Positions 17,542-26,039 of a stretch of 54,553 nucleotides of DNA are shown piece after piece (within the stretch, counting starts at the first letter, position 1; every line of letters begins with the position of its first letter). The position numbers and the translations under genes are program-made. This DNA is from an uncultured bacterium (GTDB lineage Bacteria; Verrucomicrobiota; Lentisphaeria; Victivallales; Victivallaceae). Below the pieces are notes generated by a model. It was not told the DNA's origin. It worked only from the letters and a program-made list of their open reading frames with translations, and did no database searches. The stretch is taken from contig URVC01000025.1 of the NCBI GenBank assembly GCA_900551245.1, positions 1-54,553 of the forward strand, in the 5' to 3' direction.

Positions 17542-18321
17542 TCAGCGGTTGGGGAGCCAGTGACGGGTGAAGTTGATTTTGTTGTCTTCGTTGCCGATGC
17601 CGAGCAACTGTACCTGGATGCCGCCGGAAGAGCCGGTACCGCCCCAGGGATAGGCCTCCACGTGGCCATCCACGAAGGAGTAGTTCAAACGGCCGTTGTG
17701 GCGGGTGTAGAGGTCGATATGGCGCGGCGCGGTTTCCATGGTGGAGGTGACTTTGTTGTAGAAAACTCCGGCGGCGTAGTATTCTGAAATCAGCACTTTC
17801 AGGGAAGGATTCCGCACGCCGCCGGTGCGGTACACCTTCTTTTTGGTGGGGTTGTTCGTGCCCGCGACGATGCCGGCGGCGCCGCCGAGATAGGGGTTGT
17901 AGCCGGTCAGCGAGGGGAGGGGGGTGACGGTGCCGCCGGAGAAGGTGTAGGAGATCGTGCTGGCCGGGCATTGCAGGGTCGGAATCGTGTAGGTGCCGTA
18001 AAAGTAGTCTACTTTACCGTTTTCCGGATGTCGCGGCGCGTTGATTCCGAGATAGGAAAGGGTGTTACCGGCGAACAGGTATTTCCAGTAGGGGTCGTTG
18101 CTTTCTCCGTAAATGCCGTTGCTGACCGGCGGGAGAAAATCCCCGTTGTCGCCGGTGTAGCCGATGGCCGCGGCCGCGACCTGTTTGAGACGGGCCTGAC
18201 AGCTGGCGTTCTGTGCCCGCGAGCGCGCCTTGTTCAGCGCCGGCAGCAGCAGACTGGCCAGAATCGCGATGATCGCGATCACGATGAGGAGTTCGATGAA
18301 GGTGAAAATTGTTTTTTTCAT
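17542..18321 (-). CDS. Prepilin-like secreted protein
   Basis: A 259-residue protein with a type IV prepilin-like N terminus: MKKTI then FTFIELLIVIAIIAILA, with Glu10 at the +5 position, continuing to LLPALNKARSRAQ. The -1 residue is Ile5 rather than the usual Gly. The globular part has paired cysteines and ends with SFVDGHVEAY, a DGHVE motif also present in the pilin-like gene at 26 kb. Such proteins are very numerous in Lentisphaerota and planctomycete relatives; their function is unknown. The ATG at 18321 has AGGA 9 nt upstream. It follows the CBM9 gene by 80 nt and is probably the last gene of the propeller operon. Confidence 0.85.
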   Translation of the reverse strand: MKKTIFTFIELLIVIAIIAILASLLLPALNKARSRAQNASCQARLKQVAAAAIGYTGDNGDFLPPVSNGIYGESNDPYWKYLFAGNTLSYLGINAPRHPENGKVDYFYGTYTIPTLQCPASTISYTFSGGTVTPLPSLTGYNPYLGGAAGIVAGTNNPTKKKVYRTGGVRNPSLKVLISEYYAAGVFYNKVTSTMETAPRHIDLYTRHNGRLNYSFVDGHVEAYPWGGTGSSGGIQVQLLGIGNEDNKINFTRHWLPNR

Positions 18322-18401
18322 AAGAATGCTTCCTGTTGTGGTTGTGGAAGTTGAATGTTTGATCGACGAGCGCGGTACGATGGAAAAACGGCGGTTTTTG
18401 C

Positions 18402-19385
18402 TCATGGAACAGTTCCTCCTCCCTGCGGGAATTTTGGATTGGTCTGGGTTGAACTCTTTGTCGCGTCTTCTTGATCCGGTCCGGTGAGGGTGACTTCGGC
18501 GAGACAGGCCGGATTGTGGCTGTCGTACAACAGCGGAAACGGAGAAATGTAACGGCGGTTGTCGACCAGAACCGCCATCAGATAGAGAATCTGCCCCGCT
18601 TCGGGCGCATTGCCCAGCTGGTAGTTCGGCAGGAGCCGGAAGGGAATTGCCGCTTCAAAGCTGAACCCTTCCGGCGTGCGGCAAATGGCGGAACGGATTC
18701 CGGTCTTCTCCCGCCATGCGGGATAGTCGCGGTAGCCGTACTGATTGTCCCGAACCATCAGAAAGAGCGGAGAGCGGTCCGGCGGAAAGAGCAGTTCCCA
18801 GTAGACGCCGAGCGTGAGCGAGGGGTTCAGAAAGAGCTCGGCGCAGGTACCTTCCCACGGCCTTTCCGGAATTTCCGCCGGAATTTCCGCCTGGAACTCC
18901 CCGGCGGCGTAGAACGTTTCCCGGTCCCAGCCGAAGAACCAGCGGGCCGTTTTCCCCGCGACTGGCACGGGGTTGTCCCGTTCATACGTGGCGGACAAGC
19001 GGACCGCCTTCTGCCATTCGCCGCTGATCTTGCCATCGATTTCCGGAGGCATGGTCAGAAAGGGAATCCGGAGCCGCGGGCGTTCGCGGTACGGCCAGGC
19101 GCGTCCCCGGCGCAGTTCGCCGCAGACTTGCCGGATCTCCCGGCGGGCCGCCTCCTTCTCTGCCGGCGAGACGTGAAAGGCGTCCTGAAAGATCATCCAT
19201 TGCGCCCAGAGATCCTTGCGCGGACGGTAGCGGCTCATGAGAAAATCCGCCGGATCCCCCGGCTGGATCGCGGTGCGGCATTCGATCATGAAGGCGCGGA
19301 GCGACTCATCCGAATCCGGCTCCTCCGCCGCGACGGGCAGGAGGAGAAGCAGGAAACTCAGAGTTGTGATGGTATGAAATCTCAT
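18402..19385 (-). CDS. Secreted CBM9/DOMON-like carbohydrate-binding protein
   Basis: A 327-residue protein with a clear signal peptide (MRFHTITTLSFLLLLLPVAA, then EEP). Residues ~115-310 fit a family 9 carbohydrate-binding module: PPEIDGKISGEWQKAV at the start, ARWFFGWDRETFYAAGEF, ELFLNP, and GFSFEAAIPFRLL near the end. It would bind sugar outside the cytoplasm. The 90-residue N-terminal helical part is unassigned. Its start overlaps the stop of the Asp-box propeller gene in an ATGA, and GGAG lies 6 nt before the ATG, so the two are translationally coupled. Confidence 0.8.
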   Translation of the reverse strand: MRFHTITTLSFLLLLLPVAAEEPDSDESLRAFMIECRTAIQPGDPADFLMSRYRPRKDLWAQWMIFQDAFHVSPAEKEAARREIRQVCGELRRGRAWPYRERPRLRIPFLTMPPEIDGKISGEWQKAVRLSATYERDNPVPVAGKTARWFFGWDRETFYAAGEFQAEIPAEIPERPWEGTCAELFLNPSLTLGVYWELLFPPDRSPLFLMVRDNQYGYRDYPAWREKTGIRSAICRTPEGFSFEAAIPFRLLPNYQLGNAPEAGQILYLMAVLVDNRRYISPFPLLYDSHNPACLAEVTLTGPDQEDATKSSTQTNPKFPQGGGTVP

Positions 19386-21523
19386 TCCACACTCCGGTAG
19401 AAGACACCGCTGCCCCAGGTGGCGGCGAAGAGCCGCTTGCGGTCCAGCACGATTCTGGTGCCGGTGGTGATCGGAACGCCGTCGATGGAGAGGACGGCGA
19501 AGTGTTTTCCGCCGTCGCGGGAGAGCAGAATCCGGTCCGCCAGCAGAATCGCGAGCAGTCCCGGCGTCTCCGGGTCGAAGGCGATCGAGTGGATCGTGCC
19601 GGTGACGAGCCAGTTGTTGTCGAAGCTCTTCCCGCCGTCGCGCGATTCGAGCAGGATGCCGTTGCCGGCACAGAGGAAACGCCCGGGAGTGAAGGGATCG
19701 GCGGCGACAACGCTGCGCCAGGGAACTCCCTCATCCGGCTGTGTGCCGGAGGGCAGGTTCCGGACGAACTGCCAGCTCTGTTTCTCCCGGTCCAGCCGGT
19801 AGAGCTGTTTCGACGCGCTGCTGAAGGCGACCGCGGACCCGTCGGGCGAAAGCTGGATCTGGCTGGTGCCGCCGTTCTGGAATTCCGTCCGGTCAAAGGA
19901 GAAGCCGGGTTTGAAGCCTTTTCCCATCCACTTCCAGTGGTCGCCGGCGTCACTGGAGACATAGACGCCGCCTTTGCCGGGGGCGACCGGGCCGGAAACG
20001 CAGAGGTAGAACTTGTCTTCCCGTGGATCCGCAGCGATGGTGTAGGCCGCCATGTTGCCCGGTTTCAGCGCGGGGAGTCCGAGGTTCCGGGGCGTTTCCC
20101 AGCTGGAACTGCCGGACCGAAGCCGCCGGATCCGGATTTCGTTCTTGCCTCCGCAGATCATCGCAAGTCCCGGCGTTTTCCGCGAGAAAGCGATGGAGTT
20201 GATGCCGATGAAGGGTTGTTTCTTCCAGCTCTTTCCGCCGTCGTCACTGCGGAGCAGCCCCATGTCGGCGAGACCGTAGAAGAGCCGGTCGGGCGCGTGC
20301 GGGTCTGCCGCGACGAAGTAGGAGACGAGAGGACTGATCCCGCGGATGGCGGAGCGCCAGCTCTCGCCGCCGTCGAAACTCTCCCAGATCGAGAACCAGT
20401 CGGTCAGAAGCCAGTGGCGGCTGTCGCGCGGGTCGATGACCAGCGTCTGAGCCGAGGCGCCGAACGCCCATTTCGGGTCGAGATGGGATTCCTGCTCCGG
20501 CTGCCCCAGGGTGACGCTCCGGCGGGGAATCTTCTCCCATTTGTCTGTCTCGTGTTTCCGGCGGTAGAGGTCGCCGCGTGAATTGCCCACGACGAAGAAG
20601 TCCGGTCCGGCCGCCGCCAGGGTCCAGCGGGAGGAGCTGAGCCGGTGGTTGATCTCTCCGGCCGGAAGTCCTTCGCCATACTCCTGCCAGGTTTTGCCGC
20701 CGTCGTGGCTGAGTCTGATGAAACGCTCCTCAAAGGTGCCGAGCAGTTCGCCGGTTTTGAGCTGAACCATATCCATCGGACCGTCGTCTTGAAGCTGTTC
20801 CCAGGTGCGTCCGCCGTCGTCGCTGCGGAAGAGGCCAGAACGGCGGCTCTTCTCTTTGCCGAAGATGGCGCCTTTCTCGTAGACCGAAGAGCCCCAGCGG
20901 GGAGCGGAGGCGTAGACCCGCCCCGGAACGGTACGGTCGTAGAGAACCGAAGAGAAGTAACAGCCGTCGAGACCGGCCGGCTGCCAGCTCTCCCCGTTGT
21001 CGATACTGCGGAAGACACCGGTGGAGTCGGAGGCGGCGATGAGTTCATCCGGCCGGTCCGGATTGCGTGCCAGCACGAAGCCGGTCCGCCGCCGGAGACC
21101 GTTGCCGTAGAAGCGCGCCTCCTGGGTCTGCCGGAATGTCTTTCCCCCGTCGCGCGAGACGCAGATGCCGCCCACCCGCCACCAGGTGGAGCCGGAGACG
21201 GTCACAAAGGAGTCCGGATTGCGCGGGTCGACCGACAGGCCGCGGATCTGGGCGAGACCGCGGCGGCGCTGCATCGCGTTGAAGTTGCCGTGAAGCGGAA
21301 CCCAGTTTTTCCCAGCGTCGTCGCTGCGGTAGGGGCCGTCGACATCGGCGTAAGTGTACCAGACATTCGGTGAAGAGGCGGAGATTTCCACACTCTGAAG
21401 ATTGCCGCCGCCCCAGATGGGAAACTGCTTCCACTCTTCCGCGGCGGAGAGTGCAGTCGCGGTCAAGGCCGCCGCGACAATGGATCTCAAAGGGGTTCGA
21501 ATTGTGTTCATGATCTTGTTCAT
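19382..21523 (-). CDS. Secreted Asp-box (BNR/sortilin-like) beta-propeller protein
   Basis: A 713-residue secreted protein: a signal peptide ends near TALSAAEEW, then a propeller with about ten Asp-box motifs of the form SxDxGxxW/F (for example SDDAGKNW, SRDGGKTF, SIDNGESW, SDDGGRTW, SFDGGESW, SRDGGKHF). This pattern occurs in GH74 xyloglucanases, sialidases and VPS10-type propellers. Length and repeat number point to a two-propeller GH74-like or non-enzymatic architecture. Catalytic Asp residues cannot be assigned by eye. It is the first gene of an operon with CBM9 and prepilin-like genes. Start: ATG at 21523, or 21511, since neither has a strong Shine-Dalgarno. Confidence 0.82.
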   Translation of the reverse strand: MNKIMNTIRTPLRSIVAAALTATALSAAEEWKQFPIWGGGNLQSVEISASSPNVWYTYADVDGPYRSDDAGKNWVPLHGNFNAMQRRRGLAQIRGLSVDPRNPDSFVTVSGSTWWRVGGICVSRDGGKTFRQTQEARFYGNGLRRRTGFVLARNPDRPDELIAASDSTGVFRSIDNGESWQPAGLDGCYFSSVLYDRTVPGRVYASAPRWGSSVYEKGAIFGKEKSRRSGLFRSDDGGRTWEQLQDDGPMDMVQLKTGELLGTFEERFIRLSHDGGKTWQEYGEGLPAGEINHRLSSSRWTLAAAGPDFFVVGNSRGDLYRRKHETDKWEKIPRRSVTLGQPEQESHLDPKWAFGASAQTLVIDPRDSRHWLLTDWFSIWESFDGGESWRSAIRGISPLVSYFVAADPHAPDRLFYGLADMGLLRSDDGGKSWKKQPFIGINSIAFSRKTPGLAMICGGKNEIRIRRLRSGSSSWETPRNLGLPALKPGNMAAYTIAADPREDKFYLCVSGPVAPGKGGVYVSSDAGDHWKWMGKGFKPGFSFDRTEFQNGGTSQIQLSPDGSAVAFSSASKQLYRLDREKQSWQFVRNLPSGTQPDEGVPWRSVVAADPFTPGRFLCAGNGILLESRDGGKSFDNNWLVTGTIHSIAFDPETPGLLAILLADRILLSRDGGKHFAVLSIDGVPITTGTRIVLDRKRLFAATWGSGVFYRSVE

Positions 21524-21579
21524 CCCGGTTCGTAAAATTACTTTTGTTGTTTTCGCAGTACTGGCTTTTCGTGTAAATA

Positions 21580-21608
21580 AGTATACCGGAAAATCTCCCG
21601 TTTGACAA
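21580..21608 (-). promoter_or_regulatory. Promoter of the propeller operon
   Basis: On the minus strand a -35 TTGTCA (21603-21608) and a -10 TATACT (21580-21585) are 17 bp apart. The 41-bp operator copy 2 overlaps the -35 and extends upstream. Confidence 0.65.
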
Positions 21609-21629
21609 TGCAGAAAACCGCTGTATATT
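21602..21629 (+). promoter_or_regulatory. Promoter of the PocR/AraC regulator gene
   Basis: On the plus strand TTGACA (21602-21607) and TATATT (21624-21629) are 16 bp apart. Transcription would start about 2-4 nt before the ATG at 21639, giving a leaderless or nearly leaderless mRNA. It overlaps the divergent promoter and the operator. Confidence 0.5.
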
Positions 21630-21644
21630 TATACTATCATGCTG
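21604..21644 (-). promoter_or_regulatory. 41-bp operator, copy 2
   Basis: Read toward the propeller gene it starts CAGCATGATAGTATAAAT and ends TTTCTGCATTGTC. It is 36/41 identical to the site at 17494-17534. It covers the -35 of the propeller promoter, most of the regulator promoter and the regulator start codon, so it could both activate the operon and autoregulate. Confidence 0.7.
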
Positions 21645-22577
21645 AATTTTGATATTTTGGATAATATTGATCCTGCTTCGCCGATGGATTTTTTCCCGGA
21701 GGCGCTGGAGGAGTTCGAGGCACGGTGGCAGGTGACGCTGACGGTGCACGATCATCGCGGGCTGCTGTATGGTCCGGATGGCCGGGCTCTGCTTCGGGGG
21801 CGCGATCACCATGGGCACATGCTTTGCGAATACCAGCGTTATTCGCGGAAGGAGTGGGACCGGAACTGCATGCGCGAGTGCGGATTTCTCACCGAGTCGA
21901 TGGCGTTGCACCGGCTGCGCCCCTTTCTGCAGTACTGCTGGAAGGGGATTGCCGAACTGGTGGTGCCGGTCGAGCGGAACCATCAGACGGTGCTGCTGTT
22001 TTATGCCGGGCCGTTTCGCGGGGATCCCTCTCTGGTGGGGGGCCTGCCGGAGGAGTTCCGTTCCGGCTGGGAGCAGTTGAGCGAGCTGGGGCAGAAACAG
22101 GCGGGAGAAATGGCGCGCGAACTGCTGCTGATGGGGGAGGGGATCCTCTCTTTCCTGGAGCGGAGCCGCCGGAGCGGGGAGCCGCAGGAGAGCCGGAAAC
22201 TGCTGATCCGGCGCTTCATCGACGATCATGTCCACGAGGCGGTGTCGCTGGAGGATCTGGCGGAGCGGATGAACCTTTCTCCATCGCGGACGAGCCATCT
22301 GGTGCGGAAATTTTTCGGTTACTCGTTTCAGGAACTGGTGATGATCGAACGGATGACCCGGGCCCGGAATCTGCTGCTGTCGACGGAATATCCGCTGAAA
22401 GCGATTGCGCAGGCGACCGGATTCTCCAACGAGTTCTACTTCAGCCGCTGTTTCCGGGATTTTTACGGAATGCCGCCGGGGGAGTACCGCCGGAAAAACC
22501 CGCTGGAGCGAAACGCGGGATCACCTGCATCTCCGAAGGGGGTGAGGGATAATTTCACTGGACGGCAGAGCTCCTGA
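21639..22577 (+). CDS. AraC-family regulator with PocR-like sensor domain
   Basis: A 312-residue regulator. The N-terminal ~160 residues show a PocR-like pattern: Cys/His-rich MLCEYQRYSRKEWDRNC, MRECGF, then FLQYCWKGIAELVVPV and LLFYAGPFRG; PocR domains sense small molecules. The C-terminal ~100 residues are an AraC DNA-binding domain: VSLEDLAERMNLSPSRTSHL and LKAIAQATGFSNEFYFSRCF. The ATG has no Shine-Dalgarno and lies inside the divergent operator, consistent with a leaderless transcript. It is the likely activator of the propeller operon and of the FAD oxidoreductase gene. Its 3' end forms one arm of a perfect inverted repeat. Confidence 0.85.
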   Translation: MLNFDILDNIDPASPMDFFPEALEEFEARWQVTLTVHDHRGLLYGPDGRALLRGRDHHGHMLCEYQRYSRKEWDRNCMRECGFLTESMALHRLRPFLQYCWKGIAELVVPVERNHQTVLLFYAGPFRGDPSLVGGLPEEFRSGWEQLSELGQKQAGEMARELLLMGEGILSFLERSRRSGEPQESRKLLIRRFIDDHVHEAVSLEDLAERMNLSPSRTSHLVRKFFGYSFQELVMIERMTRARNLLLSTEYPLKAIAQATGFSNEFYFSRCFRDFYGMPPGEYRRKNPLERNAGSPASPKGVRDNFTGRQSS

Positions 22578-22602
22578 TAACGGTGTCAGGAGCTCTGCCG
22601 TC
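22561..22602. repeat. 17-bp perfect inverted repeat at the regulator stop codon
   Basis: GACGGCAGAGCTCCTGA (22561-22577) and its exact complement (22586-22602) flank an 8-nt loop, taacggtg. The left arm includes the TGA stop of the regulator. No T run follows on either strand, so it is not a classical intrinsic terminator. It lies between convergent genes and may still stabilise or end both mRNAs. Confidence 0.7.
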
Positions 22603-22768
22603 GGGGTGGGTCAACGCTTCTTCCCCCATTGTCCGTCTGGCCGGTGGAAGAGGAAATACTCTTTTTCAACCAGGAACACTCTGATTTCCGGGGAGTTTTC
22701 CGGAACCATTTTCTTTCTCTTTTCCGTCGGCGGAGTGAAACCGCGCGGCGTGTATTTTCTTTCTTGTC

Positions 22769-25700
22769 TTAGCGGGTCAGGTGATACGCCATGACGCCGC
22801 CGGGGAACTGATGGGTGTCCGCCCGGAAACGGTAGACGCCGTTCTGAAGGCTCCCCTTGACGGAACCGCAGGGGGTCCCGTCGCAGTGGAGCGCGGTCAC
22901 CGTGCAGGGGCGGTCCGAGACGAACTCCACGGTGGCGGTTCCCTTCCGGACCAGCAGCGGCAGATTGCCGCGATACAGCACCAGCCGTTTGCTCCGGTTC
23001 GAGAACTTGAGACCGCTGCTCGCCACGTCGGTCAACTGAAAGAACAGAACGGAGGAACTTTCCGACAGCGCTTTGCCATCCAGTGAAATCGCGGCGATCG
23101 TCTGAAATCCCTCCGCCTGCCGGACGCGCAGCTGCCCTGCGGCCAGATCCCCGGAGCTGAGCGTGACGGATTCCGTGCGGGGCGAGGTCACGGTGAAGGT
23201 ATTCTTCCCGGCGTCCAGTCGGAGTTCCCCGGTGATGCTGACCGCGAGTTTCCGGCGGTTCGCCTGTTCCCACAGGGCGGCGATCTCCCGATTCTTCAGG
23301 CGGTCCGGCCGGGTCGCATCCGCCGGAAGCACTGGAAGCAGAGAGGGCGTCCCGCTCCGGCGATCCTCCGGCTGCGAACCGACGGCGGTGATCAGACCGA
23401 GATTTTTAAAGGCGGGCGGAAATCCGGTGATCAGCTTCCGCTCGAAGCTGTTCCGGGGAACCTGATAGGAGCAGAGAATTTCAGCAGATTTCACATCGCC
23501 GCGCAAAAACATCGCAATCGCAATGCGGTCGGAAAATTGCGCCAGCGGATCGTTGACCGCGTTGAATCCGTAGGCGCTGACGACCTGCTCGATGTCGCGG
23601 GCGCTGTGACTCCAGGCGAAGCGGTAGAGGGCATCCCAGTTCTGGAGCGCCGCGTAACCGCCGATCAGCGGTCCGGCTTCCGCGCGGTAGAGATTGGGGT
23701 TGCAGTAGTTGAATTCCGTGACGAGGAACGGCTTGCACGGCAGGCGGGTCGGCATGAGATCCCGGGGAACGGAGGCCATATCGCTGATCGCGGAGCGTTG
23801 CAGATAGGAGAACGGCAGATTCCAGCGGTTCTTCGGGAAGCCGGGGTGGTCGAAATAGGCGTGATTGTCCACCACATCGAAGTGATCGCGCAGCAGTGCC
23901 AGCGGAATTTCGCGGCCGCAGTTCAAACTGGTCACCAGCGCTTTCACGCCGAGCTCCTCCTTGACGAAGCGGATCTGTTCGACCAGAGCCGCTTCCTGCA
24001 GTTCATGCAGAAAGAGCCGGAATACCGGGTTGTTGTGAGCCGCTTTCGACGGCGGCAGATTGCGTTTCGCGCAGTACTCCTGAAATTTTTTGCGGTAGAG
24101 CGCGGCGGCGGCCTTGCTCCGGTTCCAGTACAACGTCAGCGGCTCCTCGTTGACCAGGTTGATGCAGTAGAGCGCCGGTTCCTCCGCCCAGGTGTGCCCC
24201 GTGTAGGGGTTTTTGTGGAGCATCCATTTCCGGGCGAAGCTCTTCCAGTTTTCCATCGCGGCTTTGCTCACCGGCAGCAGAATCTTCATTTGCGGCTGCT
24301 CTTTTTCGATGAACTCCGGAATGTGATCGCCCGGTTTGAATTTCCGGTTGGTGTAGAGATCGGTGGTGACGTAGATGCCTCTCTCCTTCATCCGGAACAA
24401 TAGATAGTCCAGCCGGTCGAGCTGTTCCGGATTCAAGGTGACGGAGTCCGGTGCCGCCGGATCGGTCAGCAGCGTGTCGTGATGGTGAATCCGGACCGTG
24501 TTGTATCCGCAGCCGGCAAGATGGTCCGCGAGGCGGTCCGCCTCCTTTTTCGAGAGGAAATTCGCCGTGAAGCAGAGGTTCGGCCCGTAGAGGCGGATGC
24601 GTTTTCCGGGCGCGCGTTCAAACGTCAGATGCCCGGCGGGAGAGGACCGGATGAACCCGTATTTCCCGGCGGGAGCGTCGAGGAGAAACGAGAAGTCGAG
24701 CGGCGTGTTCCGCGGATTTTTCCGCTGGAAGAGCAGAGGTTTCCATTCGGCGTTCTCCCGGATGACCAGCGGCTGGTTGTCGAGCGGAACAAGAGGCGTC
24801 GCTTCCGGAGTGAGGAGAACTCCGGCGATCATCCAGATCACCTGCGGGGAGGCGACTTCAAAGCGGAGCTGTTTCGGTCCTTTCCGCTTCAGAGGGAAAC
24901 TGGAGACGTAAAGGCCTGCGGAATGGGTCTGCGCTTCGGTCTGCCAGGCGATCGCCGCGTTCGGGGCGTCGGAGGGATTCCGCCAGTTGCCGCAGTCGAT
25001 CCGCGCCCGGACCGGAATCCGCTCGATGGAGCCATCCGGATATTCTGCGCAGAGGATTCCGAGCGTCCGGCCCTGCGGCGGAGTCCATGCCGAAGCGTGC
25101 AGGAGGTTGACCGCGCCGGCCCGGTTTTCCGGCAGGGGGAGCGTGACGCTCTGCGACGTGAATTTGCGTTCCTTCCCGCTGAGGATGACGGCGTTGTTCC
25201 CGGTTGTGGCTGCGGGCGCGGGAATGTCGAACGTGAGGCCGCCGAAACGGAGTTTCCCCGGCTGGAACATGTGCAGATCGCACTCCGGGCCCTGATCGGT
25301 CCAGCCGCCTTTGCCGTCTCCGGCGGTTTCGTCACGGAAGCCGGCGTTGGCGGCAGAGGCGAGGGAGACTGGCTGTGCCGGGAGCGGTTCGACGGTAAAA
25401 CGGAGGTTCAGCGTGGCTTCCGTCATCGCCCCGGCATCCGGCGTGGCCTTGAAACGGATGGAGAGGCTTTCCGTGCCGAACTTTCTGTTGTCCTGCACCA
25501 GCAGATTCAGCGGCGAACCGGTGACCGTCACCTGATAGCCGTTGGCGACGGGGAGGCGGAGCGAGGTTGCCTTGCGGCGGAGCAGAACGGTTTTTCCGGA
25601 GGCGGCGAGAAGCGTTTCCGGTTTGCCGTCGACCAGAACGGTCCGGGATTGCCGCGGGAGCGTGATCACCCCATGCAGAGAGCCGAGAGAGACGGCGTCG

Positions 25701-26017
25701 GGGAATTTTACCTGAAGTTTCACATCGAAGGAGCGGGGGCCCGCAGGGCGGATGGATTCTGTGACCGAGCCGGAGGCGAACTGCGGAGGCAGTTTCGCCG
25801 TGAGTTCCACCCCGTCCGGGCGGACGCTTCCCTTGCGGTTGCGCCACGAGCGGTTGTCTCCCGGCGACCAGTCGGCCGTGAACTGTTGAAAACGGAATTC
25901 CGCGTCCCCGATTTGAAAGGACCCGTCCCCGCGGAACGTCACCGCGTCGGGGAGCGTCGCCGCTCCGAGCGGCAGCTGGAGAAAGAACAGCAGAACGGCA
26001 TAGACGGCAGATTTCAT
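22769..26017 (-). CDS. Secreted GH5-like (clan GH-A) glycoside hydrolase, large
   Basis: A 1082-residue protein with a signal peptide (cleavage near residue 20). Residues ~20-460 are beta-rich and unassigned. Residues ~470-790 look like a clan GH-A TIM barrel: GCGYNTVRIHHHD (503-514), CINLVNEEPL with Asn623-Glu624 as acid/base, DNHAYFDHPG, and FLVTEFNY with Glu768 as nucleophile. A beta-rich C-terminal region follows. This is closest in pattern to GH5/GH2-like endo-acting enzymes; the substrate is unknown. AAGGAG precedes the ATG at 26017. It follows the frameshifted prepilin-like gene by 22 nt in the DeoR-linked operon. Confidence 0.82.
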   Translation of the reverse strand: MKSAVYAVLLFFLQLPLGAATLPDAVTFRGDGSFQIGDAEFRFQQFTADWSPGDNRSWRNRKGSVRPDGVELTAKLPPQFASGSVTESIRPAGPRSFDVKLQVKFPDAVSLGSLHGVITLPRQSRTVLVDGKPETLLAASGKTVLLRRKATSLRLPVANGYQVTVTGSPLNLLVQDNRKFGTESLSIRFKATPDAGAMTEATLNLRFTVEPLPAQPVSLASAANAGFRDETAGDGKGGWTDQGPECDLHMFQPGKLRFGGLTFDIPAPAATTGNNAVILSGKERKFTSQSVTLPLPENRAGAVNLLHASAWTPPQGRTLGILCAEYPDGSIERIPVRARIDCGNWRNPSDAPNAAIAWQTEAQTHSAGLYVSSFPLKRKGPKQLRFEVASPQVIWMIAGVLLTPEATPLVPLDNQPLVIRENAEWKPLLFQRKNPRNTPLDFSFLLDAPAGKYGFIRSSPAGHLTFERAPGKRIRLYGPNLCFTANFLSKKEADRLADHLAGCGYNTVRIHHHDTLLTDPAAPDSVTLNPEQLDRLDYLLFRMKERGIYVTTDLYTNRKFKPGDHIPEFIEKEQPQMKILLPVSKAAMENWKSFARKWMLHKNPYTGHTWAEEPALYCINLVNEEPLTLYWNRSKAAAALYRKKFQEYCAKRNLPPSKAAHNNPVFRLFLHELQEAALVEQIRFVKEELGVKALVTSLNCGREIPLALLRDHFDVVDNHAYFDHPGFPKNRWNLPFSYLQRSAISDMASVPRDLMPTRLPCKPFLVTEFNYCNPNLYRAEAGPLIGGYAALQNWDALYRFAWSHSARDIEQVVSAYGFNAVNDPLAQFSDRIAIAMFLRGDVKSAEILCSYQVPRNSFERKLITGFPPAFKNLGLITAVGSQPEDRRSGTPSLLPVLPADATRPDRLKNREIAALWEQANRRKLAVSITGELRLDAGKNTFTVTSPRTESVTLSSGDLAAGQLRVRQAEGFQTIAAISLDGKALSESSSVLFFQLTDVASSGLKFSNRSKRLVLYRGNLPLLVRKGTATVEFVSDRPCTVTALHCDGTPCGSVKGSLQNGVYRFRADTHQFPGGVMAYHLTR

Positions 26018-26039
26018 CGACAACTCCTTTTCCTCTGGT

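Noticed and set aside
17542..18321. Possibility that the prepilin-like protein is a standard type II secretion pseudopilin (GspG/H).
   Set aside because: It is much larger than a GspG, lacks the -1 Gly, carries a DGHVE tail and has no gsp genes nearby.
22606..22794. A 62-codon plus-strand open frame after the PocR/AraC gene.
   Set aside because: No ribosome-binding site; it overlaps the end of the GH5-like gene and looks like intergenic sequence.
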